DNA of 64,000 nt from positions 206,564-270,563 of the forward strand of contig NZ_KI912153.1 in the NCBI RefSeq assembly GCF_000517105.1, written 5' to 3'. Made by a program: the position numbers and the translations under genes. This DNA is from Fischerella sp. PCC 9605 (GTDB taxonomy: Bacteria > Cyanobacteriota > Cyanobacteriia > Cyanobacteriales > Nostocaceae). Of this stretch, positions 6,969 to 15,775 are shown piece after piece (position 1 is the first letter of the stretch; the number at the start of each line of letters is the position of its first letter). Below the pieces are notes generated by a model, which worked only from the letters and a program-made list of their open reading frames with translations, searched no databases and was not told the DNA's origin.

Positions 6969-9900
6969 ATGAAAACCAGAACTTTTGCAACTATAGATGG
7001 TAATGAAGCTGCTGCCCAAGTTGTTTACAAATTAAATGAAGTCATTGCGATTTACCCAATTACTCCCTCTTCACCAATGGCTGAGTGGGCAGATGCTTGG
7101 ACTGCGGAAGGCAAACCAAACATTTGGGGTAGCGTTCCTACGGTAGTACAGATGCAGAGTGAGGGCGGTGTCGCTGGTGCAGTACATGGTGCTTTGCAAA
7201 CCGGTTCGCTGACCACCACATTTACAGCATCGCAGGGATTGTTGCTGATGATCCCGAATATGTACAAAATTGCCGGAGAATTAACTCCTACAGTTTTTCA
7301 TGTTGCTGCGCGATCGCTCGCCGCCCAAGCCCTCTCCATTTTTGGCGATCACAGCGATGTGATGGCAACCCGTGCCACTGGTTTTGCGATGCTGTGCGCC
7401 GCCTCACCGCAAGAAGCCCATGATTTTGCTTTAATTTCTACGCGGGCAACCCTAGAATCACGGGTGCCTTTTTTACACTTCTTTGATGGCTTTAGGACTT
7501 CCCATGAAATTAACAAAATTGAACTGCTAACAGAAGAAGATTTACGCAGCTTTATCCCGGATGAGTTAATACTCGCCCATCGTTCTCGCGCCCTCACGCC
7601 CGACAAACCCGTACTGCGCGGTACGGCACAAAACCCTGATGTCTACTTCCAGGCTAGGGAAACCGTCAATCCTTATTATTTGGCTTGCCCAGACATCACC
7701 CAGAAAGTCATGGACGAATTTGCCGCCATGACTGGGCGACAGTACAAACTATTTGAATACCACGGCGATCCCGCTGCTGAAAGAGTCATAGTTCTGATGG
7801 GTTCCGGTTGCGAGGCAGTGCATGAAACCGTAGATTACTTAAACGCCCGAGGTGAGAAAGTTGGTGTGGTAAAAGTGCGGCTATATCGTCCTTTTGATGC
7901 TAAGCGGTTTGTCGCGGCTTTACCAGAAACGACAAAAGCGATCGCAGTTCTTGATCGCACCAAAGAACCAGGCGCAGCCGGCGAACCACTGTATGTGGAT
8001 GTTGTTACTGCCCTTACAGAAAACCCGATGCCCAATGCCCAATACCCAATCCCCAAAATCGTTGGTGGTCGCTACGGTCTATCTTCTAAAGAGTTCACAC
8101 CAGCGATGATTAAAGGCATTTTCGACAATCTTGCTGCTAGTGATCCCAAAAATCACTTCACCATCGGCATCAACGATGACATTACCCACACCAGCTTAGA
8201 TTACGATCCTGACTTCAGCATTGAACCAGATAACATCGTGCGAGCCATTTTTTACGGCTTGGGTTCCGATGGCACTGTCGGAGCTAACAAAAACTCGATT
8301 AAGATTATTGGCGAAGAAACAAACAATTACGCCCAAGGCTACTTCGTCTACGACTCGAAAAAATCAGGTTCCGTTACAGTTTCCCACCTGCGCTTTGGTT
8401 CCCAACCCATCCGTTCTACTTACTTAGTGAATCAAGCCAACTTTGTCGCTTGTCACCAGTGGGGATTTCTGGAACAGTTGGATATGCTGGCTCATATCGT
8501 CCCCGGCGGTACTTTCCTGCTGAACAGTCCCTACAAACCGCAGGAAGTTTGGAGTCACTTACCGCGATTGGTGCAAGAGCAGATTATCCAGAAGCGGCTG
8601 AAGTTCTATGTAATTAACGCCTATAAAGTCGCTCGTGAAGCAGGTATGGGCGGACGGATTAACACGGTGATGCAAGTCTGCTTTTTTGCCGTATCCGGCG
8701 TTTTGCCACGAGAAGAAGCGATCGCAGAAATTAAGAAATCCATCCGCAAAACCTACGGCAAGAAAGGTACTGAAATTGTGCAAATGAACCTCAACGCCGT
8801 AGATCGGACACTGGATAATCTCTATGAAGTCCAAGTTCCCGAACTTGTCGATAGCAACATCGAACAGCGTCCAGCCGTACCCGATACTGCACCTGCTTTT
8901 GTACGGGAAGTTCTGGGTAAGATGATTGCTAAGTGTGGCGATGAACTGCCAGTGAGTGCTTTGCCTGTGGATGGTACTTATCCCACAGGCACGGCAAAAT
9001 GGGAAAAACGCAACATTGCCCAAGAAATACCCGTTTGGGATCCAAATGTCTGTGTGCAGTGCGGCAAGTGCGTGATGGTGTGTCCGCACAGCGTCATCCG
9101 CAGTAAGGTTTACGAGCCGCAAGAGTTAGAAAATGCACCATCTACGTTTAAGAGTACGGATGCTAAAGACCACGATTGGAAGGATTTGAAGTTCACGATC
9201 CAAGTGGCAGCAGAAGATTGTACGGGTTGCGGTATTTGCGTAGATGTTTGTCCGGCGAAGAATAAAGCCGAACCACGCCGCAAGGCAATCAATATGGAAC
9301 CGCAAATGCCATTGCGGGAACAAGAACGAGAAAATTGGCATTTCTTCTTGAGTCTTCCTAATCCTGACCGACGAGAGTTAAAGCTCAATCACATCAACCA
9401 GCAGCAGATGCAAGAGCCATTGTTTGAATTCTCTGGTGCTTGTGCTGGTTGTGGCGAGACACCGTATATTAAACTGGCGACGCAATTGTTTGGCGATCGC
9501 ATGATTGTTGCTAACGCTACTGGCTGTTCTTCTATCTACGGTGGTAACTTGCCAACTACACCATGGACGCAAAACGCCGAAGGTAGGGGCCCGGCGTGGT
9601 CTAACTCGCTATTTGAAGATAACGCCGAATTTGGTTTGGGTTTCCGCATTTCGATTGACAAACAAGCAGAAATCGCGACTGGATTGCTGCAAAAATTGGC
9701 GATCGAAGTAGGTGAGGAACTGGCAAATAGCATCCTTAACGCCAAACAAAAAGACGAAGCAGATATTTGGGAACAACGGGAACGAGTAAAATTACTGAAA
9801 CAACGGTTAGATGAAATTCTGGCAAATGTAGAGACGTTGCATGCAACATCTCTAAAATCCAAAATTCAAAATCTCAGATCTCTTGCCGATTACCTGGTCA

Positions 9901-10616
9901 AGAAGAGTATCTGGATGATTGGTGGTGACGGTTGGGCTTACGATATTGGCTTTGGTGGACTAGATCATGTCTTAGCTAGCGGACGCAACGTAAATATCCT
10001 GGTTCTTGATACTGAGGTATATTCCAACACTGGTGGGCAGATGTCCAAAGCAACGCCCAAAGCAGCAGTGGCGAAATTTGCCGCTGGTGGTAAACCCGCT
10101 ACTAAAAAAGACTTAGGTTTAATGGCGATGACTTACGGAAACGTCTACGTTGCCAGCGTAGCAATGGGCGCACGAGACGAACACACGCTCAAAACGTTCC
10201 TCGAAGCGGAAGCGTATGAAGGCCCATCATTAATTATTGCCTACAGCCATTGCATCGCCCACGGTATCAACATGAGTACGGCAATGCAGAACCAAAAAGC
10301 CGCCGTAGACTCAGGTCGCTGGCTGCTATATCGGTTTAACCCTGACCGAATCAAGTTGGGTGAAAACCCACTGCAACTCGACTCTCGCACACCGAAGATT
10401 CCGGTAGAACAATCGATGTATCTTGAGAATCGCTTCAAGATGTTGACCAAGAGCAAGCCAGAAGAGGCAAAGCGGTTACTAGAGGAAGCACAGCAAGATG
10501 TGAATACTCGCTGGCAAATGTACCAATATTTGGCAGCACGGCATCTAGAGAAGTTCAATGGTCATAATGGTGAAGCCAAAAATACAGGCGATCTCAAAGA
10601 TTTGGTATCTGGGTAA
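6969..10616 (+). CDS. nifJ: Pyruvate:ferredoxin (flavodoxin) oxidoreductase
   Basis: The 1215-residue single-chain enzyme oxidises pyruvate with CoA to acetyl-CoA and CO2 and passes electrons to flavodoxin or ferredoxin. ATG 6969, with AGGA just upstream, gives the family start MKTRTFATIDGNEAAAQ. Visible parts are the N-terminal domain (AIYPITPSSPMAEWAD), the central region, two [4Fe-4S] sites CVQCGKCVMVCP near residue 692 and CTGCGICVDVCP near 750, and CAGCGETPY near 824. The TPP-binding GGDGWAYDIGFGGLDH is near 985 and EVYSNTGGQ follows. Two dispersed repeats are embedded in frame, at 8028-8055 and 9828-9853, both in probable loops. It leads a same-strand group with DHODH-like, USP and hoxE genes, suggesting fermentative or nitrogen-fixation electron supply. 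Confidence 0.97.
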   Translation: MKTRTFATIDGNEAAAQVVYKLNEVIAIYPITPSSPMAEWADAWTAEGKPNIWGSVPTVVQMQSEGGVAGAVHGALQTGSLTTTFTASQGLLLMIPNMYKIAGELTPTVFHVAARSLAAQALSIFGDHSDVMATRATGFAMLCAASPQEAHDFALISTRATLESRVPFLHFFDGFRTSHEINKIELLTEEDLRSFIPDELILAHRSRALTPDKPVLRGTAQNPDVYFQARETVNPYYLACPDITQKVMDEFAAMTGRQYKLFEYHGDPAAERVIVLMGSGCEAVHETVDYLNARGEKVGVVKVRLYRPFDAKRFVAALPETTKAIAVLDRTKEPGAAGEPLYVDVVTALTENPMPNAQYPIPKIVGGRYGLSSKEFTPAMIKGIFDNLAASDPKNHFTIGINDDITHTSLDYDPDFSIEPDNIVRAIFYGLGSDGTVGANKNSIKIIGEETNNYAQGYFVYDSKKSGSVTVSHLRFGSQPIRSTYLVNQANFVACHQWGFLEQLDMLAHIVPGGTFLLNSPYKPQEVWSHLPRLVQEQIIQKRLKFYVINAYKVAREAGMGGRINTVMQVCFFAVSGVLPREEAIAEIKKSIRKTYGKKGTEIVQMNLNAVDRTLDNLYEVQVPELVDSNIEQRPAVPDTAPAFVREVLGKMIAKCGDELPVSALPVDGTYPTGTAKWEKRNIAQEIPVWDPNVCVQCGKCVMVCPHSVIRSKVYEPQELENAPSTFKSTDAKDHDWKDLKFTIQVAAEDCTGCGICVDVCPAKNKAEPRRKAINMEPQMPLREQERENWHFFLSLPNPDRRELKLNHINQQQMQEPLFEFSGACAGCGETPYIKLATQLFGDRMIVANATGCSSIYGGNLPTTPWTQNAEGRGPAWSNSLFEDNAEFGLGFRISIDKQAEIATGLLQKLAIEVGEELANSILNAKQKDEADIWEQRERVKLLKQRLDEILANVETLHATSLKSKIQNLRSLADYLVKKSIWMIGGDGWAYDIGFGGLDHVLASGRNVNILVLDTEVYSNTGGQMSKATPKAAVAKFAAGGKPATKKDLGLMAMTYGNVYVASVAMGARDEHTLKTFLEAEAYEGPSLIIAYSHCIAHGINMSTAMQNQKAAVDSGRWLLYRFNPDRIKLGENPLQLDSRTPKIPVEQSMYLENRFKMLTKSKPEEAKRLLEEAQQDVNTRWQMYQYLAARHLEKFNGHNGEAKNTGDLKDLVSG
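8028..8055. repeat. CCCAATG-type short tandem repeat inside nifJ
   Basis: A run of ATGCCCAATGCCCAATACCC character, the same type as the intergenic heptamers near 18900-19070, lies within the nifJ reading frame. It encodes NPMPNAQYPIPK without breaking the frame. Confidence 0.65.
9828..9853. repeat. Palindromic repeat inside nifJ
   Basis: AGAGACGTTGC followed by ATGCAACATCTCT makes a near-perfect palindrome, matching a common dispersed cyanobacterial repeat of GTAGAGACGTTGCATGCAAC type. It is followed by a CCAAAATTCAAAATC tail of another dispersed type. The frame stays open and encodes NVETLHATSLKSKIQN between a coiled region and the TPP-binding domain. Confidence 0.7.
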
Positions 10617-10711
10617 TTGTTGAGGTTTGTAGTTAGTGCTGTCTTCACTAAAGCACCAACTACGAACTCATCAAATCAATCTTGATAGATTAGCAGTTTT
10701 GGGGAAAGACA

Positions 10712-11743
10712 ATGGACTTAACTACTACTTATATGGGGATGACATTGCGATCGCCACTTGTGCCATCAGCATCCCCGCTTTCCGAAGATATTGATAACAT
10801 CAAACGCATGGAAGACGCGGGGGCAGCAGCAGTGGTGATGCATTCGCTGTTTGAAGAACAGATTACCCTAGAACGCTATGAACTGCACCATCACCTCACC
10901 TATGGTACTGAAAGCTTCTCTGAAGCCCTGACCTATTTTCCCGAACCAGCAAACTTCCGTGTCGGGCCAGAAGAATACCTCAACCACATCCGTAAGGCGA
11001 AGGAAAAGGTAGCAATTCCTATTATTGCGAGTCTGAATGGTTCCTCTGTTGGTGGCTGGACTGACTACGCCAGACTGATCCAGCAAGCAGGAGCATCAGC
11101 AGTAGAATTAAATATTTACTACGTTCCTACTGACATAGAACTGACGAGCGAACAGATAGAGCAAACCTATATTGACATTCTCCAAGCAGTAAAAACCGCA
11201 GTTACTATTCCTGTAGCCGTCAAGCTGAGTCCGTATTTTACCAACATGGCAAATATGGCCAAGCGCTTGGATAATGCAGGGGCTGATGGTTTGGTGTTAT
11301 TCAATCGCTTTTACCAACCAGATATCAATCTCGAAAACTTGGAAGTGCAACCAAATGTGCTTTTAAGCACTCCCCAGGCGATGCGTCTACCCTTGCGCTG
11401 GATTGCCATTCTTTACGATCGCATCAATGCCAGCCTAGCTGCTACCAGTGGTATCCATAACGCACGGGATGTGTTGAAGATGCTTATGGCAGGAGCAAAC
11501 ATTACCATGCTTTGTTCCGTACTGTTGCGGGAGGGCATCAATCACATTCGGTGTATTGAACAAGAAATGCGTACATGGATGGAAAAACACGAATACGAAT
11601 CTGTACAGCTACTACAAGGGAGCATGAGCCAGAAAAACTGTCCCGATCCGAGCGCTTTTGAGCGATCGCAGTACATGAAAGCGCTGCAAACGTACAAACC
11701 AGAATGGCAGCGTATGTATGAGCCATCATCTTATTTTGGTTAG
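10712..11743 (+). CDS. Dihydroorotate dehydrogenase-like flavoprotein
   Basis: The 343-residue protein has a TIM-barrel layout of the dihydroorotate dehydrogenase family: an N-terminal MGMTLRSPLVPSASPLS, then IPIIASLNGSS, AVELNIYY, IPVAVKLSPYFTN and GADGLVLFNRF, which form the FMN and substrate strands. The C-terminal part (ATSGIHNARDVLKMLMAGA) fits the phosphate-binding end. This is the DHOD-like clade seen beside nifJ in cyanobacteria rather than an obvious pyrD, so a role in pyrimidine synthesis is not assured. It starts 95 bp after nifJ on the same strand and is probably co-expressed. Confidence 0.82.
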   Translation: MDLTTTYMGMTLRSPLVPSASPLSEDIDNIKRMEDAGAAAVVMHSLFEEQITLERYELHHHLTYGTESFSEALTYFPEPANFRVGPEEYLNHIRKAKEKVAIPIIASLNGSSVGGWTDYARLIQQAGASAVELNIYYVPTDIELTSEQIEQTYIDILQAVKTAVTIPVAVKLSPYFTNMANMAKRLDNAGADGLVLFNRFYQPDINLENLEVQPNVLLSTPQAMRLPLRWIAILYDRINASLAATSGIHNARDVLKMLMAGANITMLCSVLLREGINHIRCIEQEMRTWMEKHEYESVQLLQGSMSQKNCPDPSAFERSQYMKALQTYKPEWQRMYEPSSYFG

Positions 11744-11839
11744 TACTGTTACTTTGCTCACAAGTTTCTCAAATTGTTTTCCTATAAAGCTCACTGTAGG
11801 ACAAGAGTCGCTACCCAGCTTTAAATATTCGAGGTTTAT

Positions 11840-12376
11840 ATGTTTAAAAAGATTTTAGTTGCGTTGGATCGCTCGGAAATGAGCAAGCAGGTTTTTGAAC
11901 AAGGGTTGGCTTTGGCGAAGATGACTGGAGCTAGCTTAATGCTACTGCACGTTTTATCTGTGGAAGAAGAGGGCAGTCCCTATGTGCCGATGTTTTCCAG
12001 TTTTGACTACTATTCAGGGATGTCGGAGCAAGCCTTCGAGCTTTATCAACAGCAGTTAGAAACGTGGAAAAATCAAGGTGTAGAGATATTGCAACATTTG
12101 AGCGCTCAAGCAAATACAACAGGTGTCAATACTGAATTTAGACAAATCCTTGGCAGTCCTGGTCGAGTGATTTGTGACTTAGCTGGTAATTGGGGTGCTG
12201 ACCTAATTGTTATTGGGCGTCGAGGTCACTCTGGTCTGACAGAATTATTCCTTGGCAGTGTCAGTAACTACGTCCTTCACCATACTCCCTGTTCGGTTCA
12301 TGTTGTGCATCTTGCCGTTAGTGCCAAAGATGGTGAAACGGTAAAAGAAACTACAAGTGCTTCCACCTCTAGTTAA
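11840..12376 (+). CDS. Universal stress protein (UspA family, ATP-binding type)
   Basis: The 178-residue single-domain protein begins MFKKILVALDRSEMS and ends its fold with the nucleotide-binding pattern G-x2-G-x9-G-S at G126, G129, G139 and S140, so it belongs to the ATP-binding UspA class. The last 20 residues are a loose Ser/Thr/Lys tail. It lies between the nifJ/DHODH-like pair and hoxE on the same strand, so a role under anoxia or energy stress is plausible but inferred only from position. Confidence 0.9.
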   Translation: MFKKILVALDRSEMSKQVFEQGLALAKMTGASLMLLHVLSVEEEGSPYVPMFSSFDYYSGMSEQAFELYQQQLETWKNQGVEILQHLSAQANTTGVNTEFRQILGSPGRVICDLAGNWGADLIVIGRRGHSGLTELFLGSVSNYVLHHTPCSVHVVHLAVSAKDGETVKETTSASTSS

Positions 12377-12386
12377 GTACGGCTTT

Positions 12387-12470
12387 GTGTAAATCGTAGT
12401 GTTTTTAAACGCAGAGGAACGCGGAGTTTTTATGAGTTTAATTCGTAATGAATTTGGGAAATTATTTACT
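12387..12470. repeat. Dispersed repeat, copy A
   Basis: The string AAACGCAGAGGAACGC and the following GAGTTTTT...TTAATTCGT-ACGAATTTGG-type sequence recur at 55163-55258 in the same order. Both copies lie between genes. This is a decayed dispersed element of unknown origin. Confidence 0.6.
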
Positions 12471-12534
12471 AAGTAAAAAGCGTATGTAAGTAAGGACTGG
12501 TTGTTACACATTGCACATCAATAAGCAAATAAAA

Positions 12535-13038
12535 ATGAAATCCTCTCGCCCTCTCTCACTCTCTCATCCTAGTGGTGATAAACGCTTTAAGATGCTGGAC
12601 GCGACGATGAAGCGTCATCAGTATCAGCAAGATGCTCTGATTGAAATTCTACATAAGGCGCAAGAACTATTTGGCTTCTTAGAGAACGATTTATTACTTT
12701 ACATTGCCCACAGTCTGAAACTGCCACCCAGCCGGGTTTATGGTGTGGCTACTTTCTATCATTTGTTTTCACTCGCACCCAAGGGCAAGCATACCTGTGT
12801 GGTGTGTACGGGTACGGCTTGTTACGTCAAAGGTGCTCCGGAAATTTTGGCAAATCTGGAAAAGTCTTCCCACATTCACGCTGGAGAAACAACACCAGAT
12901 GGTCAAGTATCAGTTTTAACAGCGCGATGTTTGGGTGCTTGTAGTCTTGCACCTGCTGTGGTTTTTGATGGCACAGTGTGTGGTTATCAAACCCCTGAGT
13001 CAGTCCAAGAACACATTCAAGGATGGTTGCAGGAGTAG
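12535..13038 (+). CDS. hoxE: HoxE-like [2Fe-2S] diaphorase subunit
   Basis: This 167-residue thioredoxin-like ferredoxin matches HoxE/NuoE. The [2Fe-2S] ligands are C91-x4-C96 and C132-x3-C136 (CTGTAC and CLGAC), and the N-terminal helical part [18 protein letters not shown] is characteristic. HoxE is part of the NAD(P)H diaphorase of the bidirectional hydrogenase, normally followed by hoxF and hoxU. Here the next gene is an opposite-strand helicase and no hoxF appears in the window. ATG 12535 is preferred over the TTG at 12511. It may work with subunits encoded elsewhere or link NAD(P)H to the NifJ electron carriers. Confidence 0.86.
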   Translation: MKSSRPLSLSHPSGDKRFKMLDATMKRHQYQQDALIEILHKAQELFGFLENDLLLYIAHSLKLPPSRVYGVATFYHLFSLAPKGKHTCVVCTGTACYVKGAPEILANLEKSSHIHAGETTPDGQVSVLTARCLGACSLAPAVVFDGTVCGYQTPESVQEHIQGWLQE

Positions 13039-13090
13039 AGCGATCGCCTCATCTCAAATCCGATTAATCACTTACTGCATCTATACCTCA

Positions 13091-13109
13091 CTCTCCCAAC
13101 TTGGGAGAG
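13091..13109. terminator. Palindromic hairpin between hoxE and the helicase gene
   Basis: CTCTCCCAA and TTGGGAGAG form a perfect 9-bp inverted repeat around a single C. It lies between two convergent genes and could stop transcription from either side, though no long T-run follows. Confidence 0.5.
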
Positions 13110-13168
13110 AGGATGAAGTTTTTCATGCATGGTGGTGAATTTTTTTCATCGCGACTGCCTTCTCAAAT

Positions 13169-15625
13169 CTACAGCACACATTCAGGAAACTGCCGCTTCA
13201 ATGCTGGAAATACCGGACACGGTGCTGAAGATTGTAAATTCTCTGGTTTACTCCAAGTAAAGGGTGCTTTTTGGGCAGCAGACATCCACAATAGGCGTTT
13301 TGCCCGTGTCATAGCGACGTAAAGCAAACGATACTCCTCAGCGGTTTTCAAGTATTTTGCTTGTTCCCAAGCTTGGGTAACATCCGGTAAACTCGATTGA
13401 CCGTGGAGAGCGGCGCGAATTTGAGCGCGAGCAACTTCTGATAAAGTAAAATCGCCCAAAAACTGACTTTGGGGAGGAACCCAAAACCTACCAGGTATCA
13501 AGCTTTCATGAAGAAAGGGGAGAAATACGTAATCCCAGTCTAACCCTTTGGCTTTGTGCATGGTGATAATTGTCAGCTGACCGCGACGGGTATAACGGGC
13601 TTCTAAGTCTTCTGTTTCTACAGGTTCAAATCTTTCAGAGCTGACAATTTCACTGAGTACGCCCAGCATGTTTGCCATCGCGGTATTACCAGCCATCTGC
13701 AAGTTTACTCTTTCTGCAAGTTTGTCAGCGGTTGCCAGTTCTGCTTGGTCGTAATTTAATGCTAGAGCCAGGAAGGAAATTAGCTGATACAAAGGCAATT
13801 CCATCCGAGCGCGAAGTAAACTTCGACATATGTGTGCGGCTTTTTGCACTGGTTCTGGCTGGGGTGTAGACAAAGGACCGGGATACAAAAATTCTTCTGG
13901 TACAGAAGCGAGGGCGTTGAGGTCTTGAGTAGGAATTAACTGACGCTCTACAAACACTTCTAGGGCAGCTTTCAAATAGTCAGGGGAATGAGGGCGATCG
14001 CAAAATTGCAGCAATGCCAAAATTTCCTGGGGTACATGGGAGTGGCGATCGCGTTCTCCCACATCATAAAGTAAAATTTTATGCTCTTTGCATGTTGATG
14101 TCAGCGCTTCTGCCAACCACCTTCCTTGGCGGTTCTCCCTGACTAAAATCGCTGCACTGACACTAGTTGGATCTTGAGCAAATAACTGGACAATCCTCTG
14201 GGATAGCAATTCAACTGTGTGATGAATGTCACGTGGTGTGTAAATTTCCAGTCCTCTTCCCACTGGTTGCGGATTAGCATCGGGTTGGGGATCGTCGGGG
14301 TCAACAAGGCGAATTGTTTGAGGACGAAACGGTAATAGTCCTTTGTCATTAGTCATTTGTCCTTTGTTATTTACAGATGACGGATGACTAATGACTAATG
14401 ACGAATAGCTATTCACCCACCCGAGAACAAAATTGGCAGCATCAATGATAATTTTGGTACTGCGACCGGCTTGATCCATTGTTGCCAGTCGTTGTTGAGT
14501 GTTGCATTCTTCGCAAAACTGGCGGAAATAGATCGGGTCTGCTGGAGTAAAGGTGGAGTTAATCGCTTGGTTGGGATCGCCAACGCGCACTAGGTTGATT
14601 TTGGATTTTGGATTACCCTGCGGAAAGCCGCTGTCGCTTCTATGGATTTTAGATGAGGAAATTTCCCCCCCTCCTCCTCTCTCCCCCTCCCCCTCTCCTT
14701 CTTCTGGGTCGGTGGCGAGAATTTCTAGTAGTTTGGTTTGTAGTGGGCTAGAATCTTGGGCTTCGTCTTCAAAAACTGCGAAAACTTGGTTTTGCTCAAT
14801 TCTGCGGGCGCTGGGGTTTGCCAGAACTCGCAGGGCGGCTAAAATCATGTCATCGTAGTCAATAAATTCACGCGATCGCATCAAATTTTGATATTGCTCG
14901 TATAACCCAGCTGCAACGCTTAAGATTGCATATTTATCGGTGGTTTGTTCACTTAAGTGTCGCAAATCTTCCGGTGATATCCCAGAACTTTTTGCCTCAT
15001 GAATCACGGTAGTTGCCAAGTCTGGTAATACTTCAGTTCGCAATACTGACTGACGACGCAACCTTTCTGTTTCTTCTCCGTCAAATTGGATACCTTCTAG
15101 CAAGCGAGAATAACGTCCTGGATGGCTAGCAATCCATTGTTCTACAGCAGTACGAATGAAGCGGTGACTTTGAGTAGGGGTAATTAATGTGACATTTTCT
15201 AACTGCAAACCCGATAAATCGGGATGGCGACTGGCAATGTTTAAAGCCAAACCGTGCAGCGTATGCACAACGAAACCAGTCTGAGGTAAGGATAAATTGT
15301 CACGCAAATATTTGCGGATTTTAGCTTTGATATTGGCAACAGCAGAACGAGTAAACGTCACAACCACCAACTGCCGGCGTTCAGACGAACGCGAAGAAGC
15401 TGAACGCTGATACTGACGAGCGATCGCAATAGCTGCCGCCGCTGCCATTCCCGTAGATTTACCAGCACCAGGAACAGCAGAAACAGCCAATGGCCCCGAA
15501 TGCCAATCAGCCATTGGTTGCTGTCCAAGACGCAGGCTATTACGGATGCTCAAAATAGCATTTTCTCTAAGCAAAGACGAAGGTAACTGAGGATAGACTT
15601 CTATTGGATGAGATTCTTGAGGCAC
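13169..15625 (-). CDS. UvrD/Rep-family superfamily 1A helicase
   Basis: The 818-residue protein has the SF1A helicase motifs in order: Walker A AVPGAGKST at 50-58, motif II FEDEAQDSSPLQ, motif III RVGDPNQAI, motif V TIITMHKAKGLDWDYVFLPF and motif VI YVAMTRAKRLL. It should unwind DNA with ATP in repair or recombination. GTG is the likely start. Two segments look foreign: an acidic/glycine-rich stretch just before motif III (14590-14700) and an Asn/Ser stretch between motifs III and IV (14333-14412). Both are made of intergenic-type repeats kept in frame. No exonuclease domain is visible. Confidence 0.9.
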   Translation of the reverse strand: MPQESHPIEVYPQLPSSLLRENAILSIRNSLRLGQQPMADWHSGPLAVSAVPGAGKSTGMAAAAAIAIARQYQRSASSRSSERRQLVVVTFTRSAVANIKAKIRKYLRDNLSLPQTGFVVHTLHGLALNIASRHPDLSGLQLENVTLITPTQSHRFIRTAVEQWIASHPGRYSRLLEGIQFDGEETERLRRQSVLRTEVLPDLATTVIHEAKSSGISPEDLRHLSEQTTDKYAILSVAAGLYEQYQNLMRSREFIDYDDMILAALRVLANPSARRIEQNQVFAVFEDEAQDSSPLQTKLLEILATDPEEGEGEGERGGGGEISSSKIHRSDSGFPQGNPKSKINLVRVGDPNQAINSTFTPADPIYFRQFCEECNTQQRLATMDQAGRSTKIIIDAANFVLGWVNSYSSLVISHPSSVNNKGQMTNDKGLLPFRPQTIRLVDPDDPQPDANPQPVGRGLEIYTPRDIHHTVELLSQRIVQLFAQDPTSVSAAILVRENRQGRWLAEALTSTCKEHKILLYDVGERDRHSHVPQEILALLQFCDRPHSPDYLKAALEVFVERQLIPTQDLNALASVPEEFLYPGPLSTPQPEPVQKAAHICRSLLRARMELPLYQLISFLALALNYDQAELATADKLAERVNLQMAGNTAMANMLGVLSEIVSSERFEPVETEDLEARYTRRGQLTIITMHKAKGLDWDYVFLPFLHESLIPGRFWVPPQSQFLGDFTLSEVARAQIRAALHGQSSLPDVTQAWEQAKYLKTAEEYRLLYVAMTRAKRLLWMSAAQKAPFTWSKPENLQSSAPCPVFPALKRQFPECVL
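14333..14412. repeat. TGACTAA/TTTGTCC-type repeats inside the helicase gene
   Basis: Tandem units of CATTAGTCATTTGTCC and ATGACTAATGACTAATGACG type, as found between genes at 15721-15775 and 21236-21288, lie inside the helicase reading frame. They encode SLVISHPSSVNNKGQMTNDK. Confidence 0.7.
14590..14700. repeat. Low-complexity repeat insertion before helicase motif III
   Basis: GATTTTGGATTTTGGATTAC, a CCCTGCGGAAAGCCGCTG hairpin-like unit and a long C/T tract (about 14667-14700) occur together in the coding sequence. On the protein side this gives an EGEGEGERGGGGE stretch and a Ser/Lys linker directly before RVGDPNQ. Confidence 0.6.
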
Positions 15626-15680
15626 TGGATATGTAAAATGATTGTCTTACACTTAAAATTTTAGATTTTGGATAAAAAAA

Positions 15681-15775
15681 GTAGTTAGTAGATAGTGGTT
15701 AGTGGTTAGTGGGTAATCATCAACAACTGACCATTGACTAATGACCATTGACTAATGACCATTGACTAATGACTA
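15681..15775. repeat. Short tandem heptamer repeats that include the start codon of the next gene
   Basis: Units of TTAGTGG and TGACCAT/TGACTAA type run up to and into the glycosyltransferase gene, whose first codons ATGACTAAT are themselves a repeat unit. Confidence 0.75.

Noticed and set aside
8559-9122. 187-codon open frame on the minus strand inside nifJ
   Set aside because: It lies opposite clearly conserved NifJ sequence, has no ribosome binding site and no family resemblance; it is a shadow of the real gene.
13039-13168. Possible hoxF start after hoxE
   Set aside because: Only a hairpin and repeat-like sequence precede the opposite-strand helicase; no NADH-dehydrogenase motif is encoded in any frame here.
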